From Maricaulis sp965242785 (GTDB lineage: Bacteria; Pseudomonadota; Alphaproteobacteria; Caulobacterales; Maricaulaceae): a stretch of 64,000 bases of DNA. Under the pieces are notes generated by a model. It worked only from the letters and a program-made list of their open reading frames with translations, was not told the DNA's origin and did not search any database. The stretch is taken from the NCBI GenBank assembly GCA_965242785.1, contig CBDETA010000004.1, positions 1 through 64,000 of the forward strand, in the 5' to 3' direction. How positions within the stretch are numbered: the first letter of the stretch is position 1; each line of letters begins with the position of its first letter. The position numbers and the translations under genes are program-made. Below, one piece after another: positions 43,952 to 52,632 of the stretch.

Positions 43952-43998
43952 AGATATTTTGTTTCATTCAACCGGGAAAATAACCCGAAAGGACATTA

Positions 43999-44577
43999 TT
44001 GAACTTTGCGGCCCGCTCGCTTTACGACCATAAGGGCAAACGCCTCTACCTAACGCCTGTCGAGCGCACACGTTTCCTGGCAGCCGCAAAAATTCAATCA
44101 CCTGAATGGCGCACCTTTGCAGAGTTCCTACTTCTAACGGGCTGTCGAATTTCGGAGGCGCTTAATGTCCATGCAGATCATTTCGATTTCGAGGAAAACC
44201 GCGTTGCAGTCGAAACGCTCAAACAGCGTCAACGAGGGATCTGGCGTCGTATCCCGCTACCGGAATCTTTCTTGGCTGACATGGACCGCGTTCATGGGGT
44301 ACGCCGCACTGAAACCTCAGAAAATATCTGGCCCTGTGGACGAACAACGGCCTTCGAAAGGATTAAGAAGGGTATGGCCGCAGCCGAGGTTGTCGGCCCC
44401 CAGGCTTGTCCCAAGGGGCTGCGCCACACCTTCGCCATTCACGCCCTTCTCTCTGGCGTACCAATAACTACCCTCCAACGGTGGATGGGTCACGCACGCC
44501 TGGAGACCACCCAGATATATCTATCTGTTGGAGGCGACGAGGAATATCAGCTGGCGGCTCAAATGTGGCGAGATTGA
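43999..44577 (+). CDS. Minimal tyrosine recombinase
   Basis: The protein has 192 residues from a TTG start. It holds nearly only a catalytic domain: first Arg in LLTGCRISEALNVH, the HxxR-type box GLRHTFAIHALL and the GHARLETTQIYL segment that carries the nucleophile Tyr near the C terminus. The N-terminal core-binding domain is missing, as in integron-like or XerH-like short enzymes and in some inversion systems. It is clearly different from the 393-residue island integrase. Identical inverted 23-bp sites flank it and the next two genes. Confidence 0.82.
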   Translation: MNFAARSLYDHKGKRLYLTPVERTRFLAAAKIQSPEWRTFAEFLLLTGCRISEALNVHADHFDFEENRVAVETLKQRQRGIWRRIPLPESFLADMDRVHGVRRTETSENIWPCGRTTAFERIKKGMAAAEVVGPQACPKGLRHTFAIHALLSGVPITTLQRWMGHARLETTQIYLSVGGDEEYQLAAQMWRD

Positions 44578-44688
44578 TTTTGACTTGCGCACCCGCCACA
44601 ACCTGAGATATCGTTAACGCACCCAACTCGCGCCGAAAAGGAATTTCTTTTCAATAGATTGCGCGCGACGAGGTCAGGGGATGATGCA

Positions 44689-46221
44689 ATGATTGATCAG
44701 ATTTTTGTGGCGCTTGCCATTATCGCAGCGGTATTCATGTTTGTTGCCTGGCGCGAACGAAGGTCTGCGACCACGAGCGTTGGCTTCTTTCAAGCAGGCC
44801 GTAACATCGGCGCAATCCCAGTTTCAGGCACCTATATCGCGACAAGCCTCGCTTTAGCAAATGCCGTTTTTTATTTCCTATGGCTTGGGTACACGGCTGG
44901 GCTCGTTGGAATCTGGATCCAAGTCGCCTGGTGCTTTGGCTTCCTCGTGCTGTTTCAATTTGCGCCGAAAATCTTAATGCGTAGCGGACACCTAACATTT
45001 CACGACTTTATCGCCTCGCATTTCGGTCGGAATGTCGCAATTCTCGCCGCGATTATCTCATTTGTGGGACTTAGCCTGAACTTTGGGTATGAAGTTCTGA
45101 TTGGCTCGACTATCGCGACTGAAGCTGGCGCTCTTGGCATATTGCCCGTTCTAATCGTGGCAGCCCTCGTGACGTTGCTGGTTATCAGTTACTGCGTCGT
45201 CGGTGGCTTCGCCGCGGTCATTCGAACTGACATGTGGCAGTGGTCACTTGCAACCATCTCCTTGCTGATATGCTTCTTCGTCCTAATAACGGGCGTGGTC
45301 AGTGATGTTGGATGGCGTGAATTTGTTGCGTCCAATCCGGATCATTTCGACTTTTTCTCACTTCAGGGCATTGCGGCTATAGGTGGCGGATTAGCGCTGC
45401 TAAGCAATTTGCTGTTCAGCCTCCCCTGGCAAATCTGCGACATGACATCGTGGCAAAAACTTTCGGCATCGGACGATAGGCAACCCGAGGCAGTTCGGGT
45501 TGGGATCTTAGCGAGCGGCGTGTTCCTCCTGATCGTTCCGGGATTCTTGGTGCTACTTCTTGGCATTTTGCTACGCAGTATTGAGGGAGCCGACACCGCC
45601 CTTCTCGGGGCCATGGTCCAACAGGTTGCCGCCCTTGGTGGTGTCGTCACGGTTCTTGTGTTGATCGGCCTTTTCGCCGCTCAAGTCTCTTCAGCGGACA
45701 CATTCCTAATCGGAGCGTCACAAGCTCTCGTAGTGGACCTAATTGCGCGTAATCGCGATAATGTGCCAATGGCGGCTTATGACGCGCCGGATGAAGTGGC
45801 GATCAGCATCCCTGACACGCATGTCAACACTGCGAAACGCTTTATACCAATAATCGCAATCACATCAGTGTCGATCGTGTTCGCACTTTGGTACTTTGTG
45901 CTGGGCAGCAACACTGATGGCCTCTTCAACGTGGTCTACATCGTTTATTCAATGCAGCTGGCCTTGGCTGTCGTGGCAATACTCGCTCTCTTGGCGCGCA
46001 ATCCGATATCCAAGCCGGCTGTCGGCTGGCTATCAATCGGCTTTGGTGTAGCAGCGAACTTCACAGTCCTTGTCGGATCATCATTCGGACTGGAATTGCT
46101 CATCGCGGAGCAAAATGTTCTGTCAGTAAATGCCATGCCGACCGTATGTCTGCTGGCATCCCTCCTAGGCGCAATCATAGGCTTCGCCGGCCCCACTAAA
46201 CGCTCCGTTTCTCCAGCATAG
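44689..46221 (+). CDS. Sodium:solute-symporter-like multi-pass transporter
   Basis: The protein has 510 residues from the ATG at 44,689. About 13 transmembrane helices are predicted, with an SSS-like helix 1-2 pattern (GFFQAGRNIGAIPVSGTYIATSLAL) and FGYEVLIGSTIATEAGA further on. The substrate is not evident. It is not part of any metal operon and is transcribed with the recombinase and the next membrane protein. The general family is likely, the function open. Confidence 0.72.
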   Translation: MIDQIFVALAIIAAVFMFVAWRERRSATTSVGFFQAGRNIGAIPVSGTYIATSLALANAVFYFLWLGYTAGLVGIWIQVAWCFGFLVLFQFAPKILMRSGHLTFHDFIASHFGRNVAILAAIISFVGLSLNFGYEVLIGSTIATEAGALGILPVLIVAALVTLLVISYCVVGGFAAVIRTDMWQWSLATISLLICFFVLITGVVSDVGWREFVASNPDHFDFFSLQGIAAIGGGLALLSNLLFSLPWQICDMTSWQKLSASDDRQPEAVRVGILASGVFLLIVPGFLVLLLGILLRSIEGADTALLGAMVQQVAALGGVVTVLVLIGLFAAQVSSADTFLIGASQALVVDLIARNRDNVPMAAYDAPDEVAISIPDTHVNTAKRFIPIIAITSVSIVFALWYFVLGSNTDGLFNVVYIVYSMQLALAVVAILALLARNPISKPAVGWLSIGFGVAANFTVLVGSSFGLELLIAEQNVLSVNAMPTVCLLASLLGAIIGFAGPTKRSVSPA

Positions 46222-46232
46222 AAAACCTGGCC

Positions 46233-46790
46233 ATGCTTGTCATAATGATGATGGTCGATTTCGCGACCGCTTGCCTGAGTGTCACGTTGCTAATTTCATT
46301 GGACCCAGTCCTGAAGATTGCTCTTCAAAGGGACCGTTACAGGGCATACAAATCACATCTCGACTCGAAAAAACTGTACTTTGGCAAAAAGTTACCTCCC
46401 TCAGATATTTTGGCTACCGAGGTGGCGCGGGTGCACCGCGAGGGTGATCAAATCGTGCACACGCTCAGAGACAACGCCGCTACAAACCATTTTTTCGAAG
46501 CAAGAATTCCGCGCCTAATTAACCATTTCCGTACCGCTCTAGTTTTGATCACTGTGCTTGCCGCCGGCGGAATCGTGTTCGGCGTAATTGAACTTCTTAC
46601 CGCCGATATCACGTTCGACCGGTCATGGGCTGAAACAACAATATCTGCCCTTAAGTCAAAGTGGTATTCACTGGCAGGTCTACTCGTTCTCATTAGCGCG
46701 GCAATCGGTCTGAGATGGGAGTTTGCGCACTTTCATCGCGCGGCACTCAATCAGCTGGGAGAGAGCGTCGAAAACGAAATAGACGCCTAG
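46233..46790 (+). CDS. Two-helix membrane protein, unknown
   Basis: This 185-residue protein has an N-terminal hydrophobic segment (about 1-25), a basic soluble region (KIALQRDRYRAYKSHLDSKKLYFGKKLPPSD) and two C-terminal helices (near 95-118 and 145-165). I do not recognise the family. It starts 11 bp after the symporter-like gene and is the last gene inside the pair of inverted 23-bp sites. Confidence 0.6.
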   Translation: MLVIMMMVDFATACLSVTLLISLDPVLKIALQRDRYRAYKSHLDSKKLYFGKKLPPSDILATEVARVHREGDQIVHTLRDNAATNHFFEARIPRLINHFRTALVLITVLAAGGIVFGVIELLTADITFDRSWAETTISALKSKWYSLAGLLVLISAAIGLRWEFAHFHRAALNQLGESVENEIDA

Positions 46791-46803
46791 AGCCAGCCCT
46801 CCC

Positions 46804-46826
46804 GAACAAAATGCACCATTCTGTTC
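46804..46826 (-). repeat. 23-bp palindromic site, right copy (inverted)
   Basis: Read on the minus strand it matches the left site at 43,929 in 21 of 23 positions, including the asymmetric spacer start AATGGTGCAT. It lies 36 bp before the next plus-strand gene and is followed at 46,831-46,846 by a perfect 16-bp palindrome CCGAACTGCAGTTCGG. Confidence 0.75.
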
Positions 46827-46862
46827 AACCCCGAACTGCAGTTCGGAGTGCGAGGTGCGTTT

Positions 46863-47423
46863 ATGGCCGAGGCTTCTTCTACCGAGCTTTCCCCACAGGA
46901 TTTAATTGCAAAGTACCGTGGGTATTACTTTTTCCTGCAAATGCGGTCGTTGATCCTGGGCGCTGCCCTTATCACGGCCGCGGCAGCATTTTTTCCGGAA
47001 CACCAGGTCATCGTGATGGTGGCGGCAGCTGTAGCCTTTGATTTCTATCGCCTCCTGAATGGCGCGCGGCTGCATCACGAGGCAACGGGCCGCCTGTTCG
47101 ATGCCGAGGTCAATGAGCTAAGGCGCTACTTCCTCGCATCAACTCCACGTCGGTGGCTTGAGTACGCGCTGATCGCGTTGCCGGCGAACGCCGCCCTCAC
47201 CTACCTGCTCCTCGGCGGATCAATCGACGCGGTACAGAACCTTGGAACATACACTCTGAACGTCCTGCGGGAAGCGGTCAGCTTGATCGCTGGTGAGGTC
47301 TCCAATCTGACCGCCGGGCTTGCCTCATTGGTAGTCGATATCGGCGTTGTTGGCGCCCTGGAATACGTCGCGGCACGCTGGCTTTTTTCGAAAAGGAAGT
47401 TGTTTTTCAAAAAGAAGACTTGA
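46863..47423 (+). CDS. Membrane protein, unknown
   Basis: This 186-residue protein starts at the ATG at 46,863 (MAEASSTELSPQDLIAKYRG). It has two hydrophobic segments near 30-60, a short charged loop (RLHHEATGRLFDAEVNELRRYF), further hydrophobic segments near 95-120 and 135-170, and a strongly basic end (SKRKLFFKKKT). It has the look of a small membrane-remodelling or channel protein but I know no family. Confidence 0.6.
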   Translation: MAEASSTELSPQDLIAKYRGYYFFLQMRSLILGAALITAAAAFFPEHQVIVMVAAAVAFDFYRLLNGARLHHEATGRLFDAEVNELRRYFLASTPRRWLEYALIALPANAALTYLLLGGSIDAVQNLGTYTLNVLREAVSLIAGEVSNLTAGLASLVVDIGVVGALEYVAARWLFSKRKLFFKKKT

Positions 47424-47495
47424 AATCCGCAACCGCAACCGCAACACCAATACTATCCGTATACGGATTAAAACAATATAGGTGATGCATGTATA

Positions 47496-47666
47496 ATGGG
47501 ATTTTTGAGACTATTTGGTGTTCCAGAGGGAATGTCGGCCGCTGACGCAAGAGAATTGAGGCGATTGGAAAGTCACGGGATTAGCCGTGAAACGAGCGTT
47601 GAGAACGCCCCCGAACGATCGACTGTGGCGTTAAGCGACGATGACAGTATCGAGGTCACCGGATAG
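47496..47666 (+). CDS. 56-residue small protein
   Basis: The ATG at 47,496 opens a 56-codon frame, MGFLRLFGVPEGMSAADARELRRLE, with an acidic tail ending DDDSIEVTG. Its stop overlaps the GTG start of the next gene by one base (TAGTG), which argues that it is real and translated together with it. No family is recognised. Confidence 0.5.
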   Translation: MGFLRLFGVPEGMSAADARELRRLESHGISRETSVENAPERSTVALSDDDSIEVTG

Positions 47667-47980
47667 TGGCTGGCTACCCAGAAACACGCCACGGCGGCTA
47701 CCATCAACTTTCAGGTACGGATGATTTCGCATACGTCGATATGCGGCAACCGCAATGGTTTGAGCCCCACCCAAAACTAACCGGGCTTCGCCTTGCCATC
47801 TTCCGTATTGCTCGCCGCCTTTGCCAAAACCAGAGCGTTTGGTTCAGCCCGTCCTGGTTCAGCAACTTCTACCGGAAGCATGGCGTGCCGCCGCTTAAGC
47901 CGCATCAAACCTACATGCACTACGACAAAATATTCTACACAGGCAGAGTTCCCGTGCTGCTGCCACCATTGAATGAATAA
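47666..47980 (+). CDS. 104-residue unknown protein
   Basis: A GTG start at 47,666 is coupled to the preceding small gene. The protein is soluble, basic and rich in aromatics: MRQPQWFEPHPKLTGLRLA, QSVWFSPSWFSNFYRKHGVPPLKPHQTYMHYD. The Pro/Trp/Tyr content suggests an oligomeric or nucleic-acid-binding protein, but no family is recognised. Confidence 0.5.
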   Translation: MAGYPETRHGGYHQLSGTDDFAYVDMRQPQWFEPHPKLTGLRLAIFRIARRLCQNQSVWFSPSWFSNFYRKHGVPPLKPHQTYMHYDKIFYTGRVPVLLPPLNE

Positions 47981-48022
47981 CGCTTAAATGGCAGTTTCGA
48001 CACCCACACGGGAGCGTCGATT

Positions 48023-48394
48023 TTGGCTGACGAACAAACCACGCGTAAGGATCTAGAAGAACTTGTCCGGGTCGCCCAGTCACGCGAGAAAACAGCCCGC
48101 AATCACCTCAATGCGGCAATAGAAGCAAACCGGCAAAACCCCGCTCAGGGAAAGACACTCGCAGCCAGACAATCGGAAGATCGACTAACGCGCGAGTATC
48201 GCAAAGCACAGCAGAAGACCAAATCTGAAGAACTCAATCTGCTGACCTTTGATCGCATCGAAGCTCGTAAGCGTCAAAAAGCGCTCCGAAAAGAACGCGA
48301 GCTCAAAGAAATCGGTGACACTCAACAACGTGAGGCCGGAAAATCTGCACGCGGCTTTCGCAGACGCGGAAAAAGCTTCGACCGCGAACGTTAG
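48023..48394 (+). CDS. Charged coiled-coil protein, unknown
   Basis: This 123-residue protein starts with TTG at 48,023. It is almost entirely charged helix: VRVAQSREKTARNHLNAAIEANRQN, AARQSEDRLTREYRKAQQKT, a basic central region and an RG/RR-rich end (GFRRRGKSFDRER). It should form a coiled coil and may bind nucleic acid. It is convergent with the coupling-protein gene, only three bases away. Confidence 0.55.
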   Translation: MADEQTTRKDLEELVRVAQSREKTARNHLNAAIEANRQNPAQGKTLAARQSEDRLTREYRKAQQKTKSEELNLLTFDRIEARKRQKALRKERELKEIGDTQQREAGKSARGFRRRGKSFDRER

Positions 48395-48397
48395 GCG

Positions 48398-50155
48398 TCA
48401 ACCGCGTTTCCACGTGCTGTAGAGACCTTCCAAAAGCTCAAACTGATAATGAGGTAGCTTGGTGGCCAGGATCGGCCGCCGATTCCGGATGAACACAAAT
48501 TGGAGTTCTTCGGGCAACGCCCGAACATCCGACGCCGTCGCAATCTTCCACTTTGTGTAGCGATGATTGATACGATCAGCTTCGTGTTCCAAGTTTGTGA
48601 CTCTTGACGTTGAGCTACTCGTGCCTCTCGAATTGTTGTCGGAGCGGTTCGTGCTGAACCCGGACGAATATTTGTTTGATGAGTTGCTCCCAGAGGAAGA
48701 GCCGCTGTTGGACGATTGTCCAGTTTGGTCGGTGATCGATCCCGCGTTGTAATACCCACGAGCATAGTAGTGCTGCAGGGTCTCGCTCGTTTCCCCCAAA
48801 AGCCGCTCGACGTATGCCGCCGTATCAGGATCGTTGACGCCAAAGAATGACGTCGCCCCCGCATTGGCAGGGAAATTCTGCCAGGCTTCACCGTAGATCG
48901 ATTTTAGTTGGCCAATGCTCTGCGCGAACGGCCATAGCTGGACACCATATCCAGCCAAATACGCGAGCCCATTGGCAATGGGCGTCATTTCTCCAAGCGC
49001 CGGAAACTCGTCGAGCAGGAACAGAACCGAGCATGGCGGTTTGCGGCGCCATCCTGGCTCATCCGACCATTCTCCGACGCGTGTCAGCTCGACAGCGGCG
49101 AGCCCCGTCATCATTCGCAAAACACTTCGGTATTCGTTGAGATACTCAGGCGGAATGATGACATAAATCGTCGTTGGAGCCGGATCTTCATCAATCGGTC
49201 GGCACATGGATTTTTTGAGATCAGAGAAGCGAAAATCGCTGCGATCCGTAGCGCTCAACAATCGATCAGACAGCCAAATCTGCATTCCCGCTCTACAAGT
49301 TGACAGGATGCTGCTTGCCACTTTCTCGTGGTGGCCCAAAAACGCCGTCGCGAGTGCATGCAAGGGCCGGTAGTTGATGCTCTCTGAGTAGACCTGCATC
49401 GTCACGAACTCTCGCTCGATACCGGTCATGTCTTCGTCGTCGTCACCAACGTACAGAACATCAACAACAGAACGCATCGTGCGCGCGTCTGAAGCATAGC
49501 CGTTGCGGCAAACCACATACATCAGGATGGATGTGAGGATGTTGCGGGCCTCTAGGTCCCAATACTCGTCTTTCGATTTTCCGGTCTTAGGGAGCAGCAT
49601 TTCCGCCAGTAGCCGACAATCCTCGAAAGTGTCTGGTGTCGGCCCACCATCGTCGGCGGTTCTGACGAAATCCAGTGGATTGTACCGATCCGTTTGCTCT
49701 TCGAAGGGGGAGAACTTGATCACCTTGGCCCCGGGAAACATCTGTGCCCGGTGCTCGCCGGTAATGTCGTAGTTTTCGCCCTTTATATCGATGACAAATG
49801 CACTGCCGGCATAGAACAACAAGTTCGGAATAATCTGACTGACACCTTTACCGGTTCGCGTTGGCGCAATCGTCAGCAAATGGCCTGCGTCGGGAAATTC
49901 CAAAACTCCAGCATCTTGCGAAGGCGTGCCATCCTCTCCCATCGCCAATACGCCGAGAAACGGCCGTTTGCCCTGGGGGTAGTCATAGACCAGAGGCGAG
50001 GCTTCAGATCGCGCCTCAGTTGCTCCAAGAAGCGCATTGAATCGGTGAGTTTCATGCCAATCGGGTGTTCGGTGCCAGCGACTTTGCCAATAGTCACGCC
50101 AAAGGTCTGCGTATTGCTCGACGTTCGTCTTCGACTGGAAAAGGGACGCAGTCAT
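48398..50155 (-). CDS. VirD4/TraG-type coupling protein
   Basis: The protein has 585 residues. Walker A is IAPTRTGKGVSQIIPNLL near 98, Walker B LFLLDEFPALGEM near 390 and the segment GVQLWPFAQSIGQLKSIYG nearby. The C-terminal ~90 residues are Ser/Asn-rich and then end with SDVRALPEELQFVFIRNRRPIL, a feature of TraG/VirD4 proteins. It normally carries relaxosome DNA to a type IV channel. An N-terminal transmembrane anchor is not obvious in the first 100 residues; the gene before it, overlapping by four bases, encodes a membrane-anchored protein that might replace it. Confidence 0.88.
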   Translation of the reverse strand: MTASLFQSKTNVEQYADLWRDYWQSRWHRTPDWHETHRFNALLGATEARSEASPLVYDYPQGKRPFLGVLAMGEDGTPSQDAGVLEFPDAGHLLTIAPTRTGKGVSQIIPNLLFYAGSAFVIDIKGENYDITGEHRAQMFPGAKVIKFSPFEEQTDRYNPLDFVRTADDGGPTPDTFEDCRLLAEMLLPKTGKSKDEYWDLEARNILTSILMYVVCRNGYASDARTMRSVVDVLYVGDDDEDMTGIEREFVTMQVYSESINYRPLHALATAFLGHHEKVASSILSTCRAGMQIWLSDRLLSATDRSDFRFSDLKKSMCRPIDEDPAPTTIYVIIPPEYLNEYRSVLRMMTGLAAVELTRVGEWSDEPGWRRKPPCSVLFLLDEFPALGEMTPIANGLAYLAGYGVQLWPFAQSIGQLKSIYGEAWQNFPANAGATSFFGVNDPDTAAYVERLLGETSETLQHYYARGYYNAGSITDQTGQSSNSGSSSGSNSSNKYSSGFSTNRSDNNSRGTSSSTSRVTNLEHEADRINHRYTKWKIATASDVRALPEELQFVFIRNRRPILATKLPHYQFELLEGLYSTWKRG

Positions 50156-51084
50156 TGTGCCACCCCCGCGTCGCTCTGATCATCCCGAGTCTCTTCCGAT
50201 CGCGGATCTTCGTCGCGTAAACTCCAAAGGGCGGCGAACCGATTGGCATGTTGATGCGATGCCATTGCTTGCCGGTGCGCTTCTTCTTCACGATTTTGGT
50301 CAAGAACGGCACCGCGAAGCCGAGCTGGCGAAAACGCCTCCCATTCGTCCTCAGGTCCGGATAGCGCCCGCAGAAGGCCCGAGAGCAGATCGGCCGGATA
50401 GTCTTCAAGAAACTTCCGGTCGAAATTGTAGTCTACAAAGCCATATCGGTAGAGCTTAAGACGTTTGGGCTCCGGTGTTTTTTTAGCTGTTGTGCTGGTG
50501 CGCGGAACGTCACCAGTCTTTGAAATAACGATTGGGCGAACATCTCGAGGGAGCGAGAGATAGGCGCCCGCGATCGGATCGTCGTAGTGAGGATCCATTT
50601 CCAGCTCTTTGGAGGCTGCGGCCCATAAACCGAACGGGTCATATAGAATCGGGAATGACGGGCGAAGCCGCTTTTTGATCTCACCCTCCAGCCAGGCGAA
50701 ATCGCCAGATATCTTCGTCCCGAAGTCATTGTCCAAGCTCTCGCTCCAAAGGGACGTCTCGGCGTTCTCGTAGAGAAAAAGTTTTGCGTTGAATTCTTCG
50801 AAGCGCGTCACCGGGTCACGAGGTTTAGGGAACACGTGCACGCCCTTTGTTGGCGGCTCCTTCCCAAGTTCGGCTTTTAACCGAGGAACATTGCCAGGCT
50901 CGGTGTTCGTCGGAGCGGACGGTGTTGGCTTTGATGGAGCTGGCGCTGGCTCGCTCGGCATCATTTCGCCGAGCTTTTTCCAGATCCGCTTCATCCAAAG
51001 AATAATTGGGTGATTTTTGGTTTTCGGATGCACAAAGAGCGTGATGGCTCCAGCGACGAACACAACAAAAAGTACCAATTCCAT
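50152..51084 (-). CDS. Membrane-anchored partner of the coupling protein, unknown
   Basis: The protein has 310 residues from ATG 51,084 (five codons shorter than the longest frame). One N-terminal transmembrane helix (MELVLFVVFVAGAITLFV), a proline-rich linker (SEPAPAPSKPTPSAPTNTEPG) and a soluble domain of about 230 residues with YGFVDYNFDRKFLEDYPADLLSGLL follow. No family is recognised. The four-base overlap with the VirD4-type gene indicates a shared complex; it may provide the anchor or oligomerisation stalk that the coupling protein lacks. Confidence 0.6.
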   Translation of the reverse strand: MELVLFVVFVAGAITLFVHPKTKNHPIILWMKRIWKKLGEMMPSEPAPAPSKPTPSAPTNTEPGNVPRLKAELGKEPPTKGVHVFPKPRDPVTRFEEFNAKLFLYENAETSLWSESLDNDFGTKISGDFAWLEGEIKKRLRPSFPILYDPFGLWAAASKELEMDPHYDDPIAGAYLSLPRDVRPIVISKTGDVPRTSTTAKKTPEPKRLKLYRYGFVDYNFDRKFLEDYPADLLSGLLRALSGPEDEWEAFSPARLRGAVLDQNREEEAHRQAMASHQHANRFAALWSLRDEDPRSEETRDDQSDAGVAQ

Positions 51085-51178
51085 AGAACGCCTCAACACG
51101 AAGGGGTGGGTGAGGAAGCCATCTAACCGAGATTAGCTCTGGTTATCTAGTTAAAATTGCGCAGATGACATTGCACAC

Positions 51179-51496
51179 TCACGGGCTGTTCCGCCGCGCG
51201 ATTGCTACCCAATCAGCCCAATCCAAGCGATCGGCTTTTCGTTGGCCGCGCTTGGCCAAATAGGAATTCAGTTGGGCGCAAGTTTCTTGAGTGATTGCGG
51301 CGACGACTTCGTCATGACGACGCGCAACCTCTTTGTCGGCCAAGGCGACCACTACGCGCCAGTCCGGACCACTAGCGTCTAGCGTTTTCTGTTCAAGCCA
51401 AACTGCTGTGCTGGTTGAATTGTAGTCCCGGCGGGATACGTAAATGCGCGCATTCTTGTCGGCGCTACGCGGGCGCCAATAATTCAATCTAATCAT
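51179..51496 (-). CDS. Unknown protein next to ardA
   Basis: This 105-residue protein starts at the ATG at 51,496 (MIRLNYWRPRSADKNARIYVS). It has a β-rich first half and a helical second half with QLNSYLAKRGQRKADRLDWADWVAIAR. It follows ardA on the same strand and may share its transcript. No family is recognised. Confidence 0.55.
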   Translation of the reverse strand: MIRLNYWRPRSADKNARIYVSRRDYNSTSTAVWLEQKTLDASGPDWRVVVALADKEVARRHDEVVAAITQETCAQLNSYLAKRGQRKADRLDWADWVAIARRNSP

Positions 51497-51552
51497 ACTC
51501 AAAGCATGGGGCCCCAAACACTGAACCACCATACCTATGATGAGGTAGAGGC

Positions 51553-52071
51553 CTATTGGCCCCAGAAGATATGGACCTCTTCGAACCCTTCCGTGACGAC
51601 TTCAATTTCGCCACCGAGCTGGAGTGACCGGGCCATGGCATCGTAGTCGATGTAATACGCGAGCTGTTCCGGAATTTCGTACCACTGCTCCGCACATTCT
51701 TCCGCAAAAGCAGCCACCGAGATGTAGCACCCGGCATAACGCTCAAGCATCGATCGGGCCTCCGAGAGATCGCCAAACGAGTCCTTGAGAGTGACGGCTG
51801 CCAACGCCCCGTGCTCAGAGAGAAAAGTTGCAATCTCGGACACGTCTCGGAGTCCAGAAAACTCACTGATGAAGGCACCGCCGAAGTCTTCATAGTCGTG
51901 GATTGCATATTCCTCAGCGCCTGCGATAGGCGATGCGGCTAGCATGGCATTTACTTGATCCTGCATCTCGCTCACGCCCTGGGCAGCGTCGAGCCAGGCA
52001 CCGTGCAGGTAGCCATTATTGTACGCCGCAAGGCAGGCAACATAGATACGTGGTTCAAAGTTGGTCGTCAT
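51553..52071 (-). CDS. ardA: Anti-restriction protein ArdA
   Basis: This 172-residue, strongly acidic DNA-mimic protein has the ArdA start PRIYVACLAAYNNGYLHGAWLDA, the acidic repeats (EEYAIHDYEDFGG) and a second half ending EDYIDYDA-like text, here YYIDYDAMARSLQLGGEIE. ArdA inhibits type I restriction enzymes by mimicking DNA, protecting an incoming element. Its presence next to the integrase fits a transferable island. Confidence 0.92.
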   Translation of the reverse strand: MTTNFEPRIYVACLAAYNNGYLHGAWLDAAQGVSEMQDQVNAMLAASPIAGAEEYAIHDYEDFGGAFISEFSGLRDVSEIATFLSEHGALAAVTLKDSFGDLSEARSMLERYAGCYISVAAFAEECAEQWYEIPEQLAYYIDYDAMARSLQLGGEIEVVTEGFEEVHIFWGQ

Positions 52072-52364
52072 TGATCTGTCTCCTGTTAGAGACCGTGTTC
52101 ATTCACGGCCTGTTAGAGAGCGAGCAGCCGACACCGGTTGAGCGGCGCACCTCGTCAGAGGCGTCCAGAATGAGAGACGCTGAAGGGGATGTTTCTTGGT
52201 TGGGCGAGGAGTGAGTGCAGCTCACGGCGAAGAAACCTCACCGCAGGCGTTGCGCCTTGCGAGCCAAGTCGGCAAATCTCCAATAACAAGGCCGGTGCAA
52301 CCGGTTTCACGGAGCGGATCCACGTACCGCTGCCAAACGACATCTCTTGTTTTCTGAAAGAATG

Positions 52365-52533
52365 TGGTGCGGACGGAGGGACTCGAACCCTCATGGCCTT
52401 GCGGCCGACGGATTTTCTTACCCGCTACGGCTTTCGCCGCCACTCGCTATCCGGATGAAGCATCCACGAGTGTTTGTGGTCTGGACTATCCCTTCGTCGT
52501 ACTTCGAGCATGCCTCGAAGCTGTTCACGACGT
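52365..52533 (-). pseudogene. Group I intron 3' domain plus tRNA-Leu(NAA) 3' exon, 5' part missing
   Basis: On the minus strand 52,416-52,365 is a tRNA 3' half: AAAA, stem TCCGT, a long variable arm, T arm GAGGG/CCCTC with TTCGAGT, acceptor CGTCCGC and ACCA. It is preceded by sequence resembling the 3' end of a tRNA group I intron: CTTCGAG/CTCGAAG P8-like hairpin (52,502-52,520), a P7-like GGATAGTCCAGACC (52,479-52,492), a P9 hairpin CACTCG/CGAGTG (52,441-52,472), GGCGAAAGCC and a last G before AAAA. An intron between anticodon bases 34 and 35 would give a Leu (UAA or CAA) tRNA. No 5' exon is found upstream. Confidence 0.5.
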
Positions 52534-52632
52534 GATTTTTGTAGTTTTAGCAGAGCTTTCATTGCGCCAACGACGCAGCTCTGGTGCGGAAAGGGTTCTC
52601 TTTCCGCGGAAATTTTGTAAGTGAAATGAATA

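Noticed and set aside
52365..52620. tmRNA gene
   Set aside because: The T arm and CCA would fit, but no tag-peptide frame or alanine-type acceptor is present, and alphaproteobacterial tmRNA genes are permuted. An intron relic explains the hairpins better.
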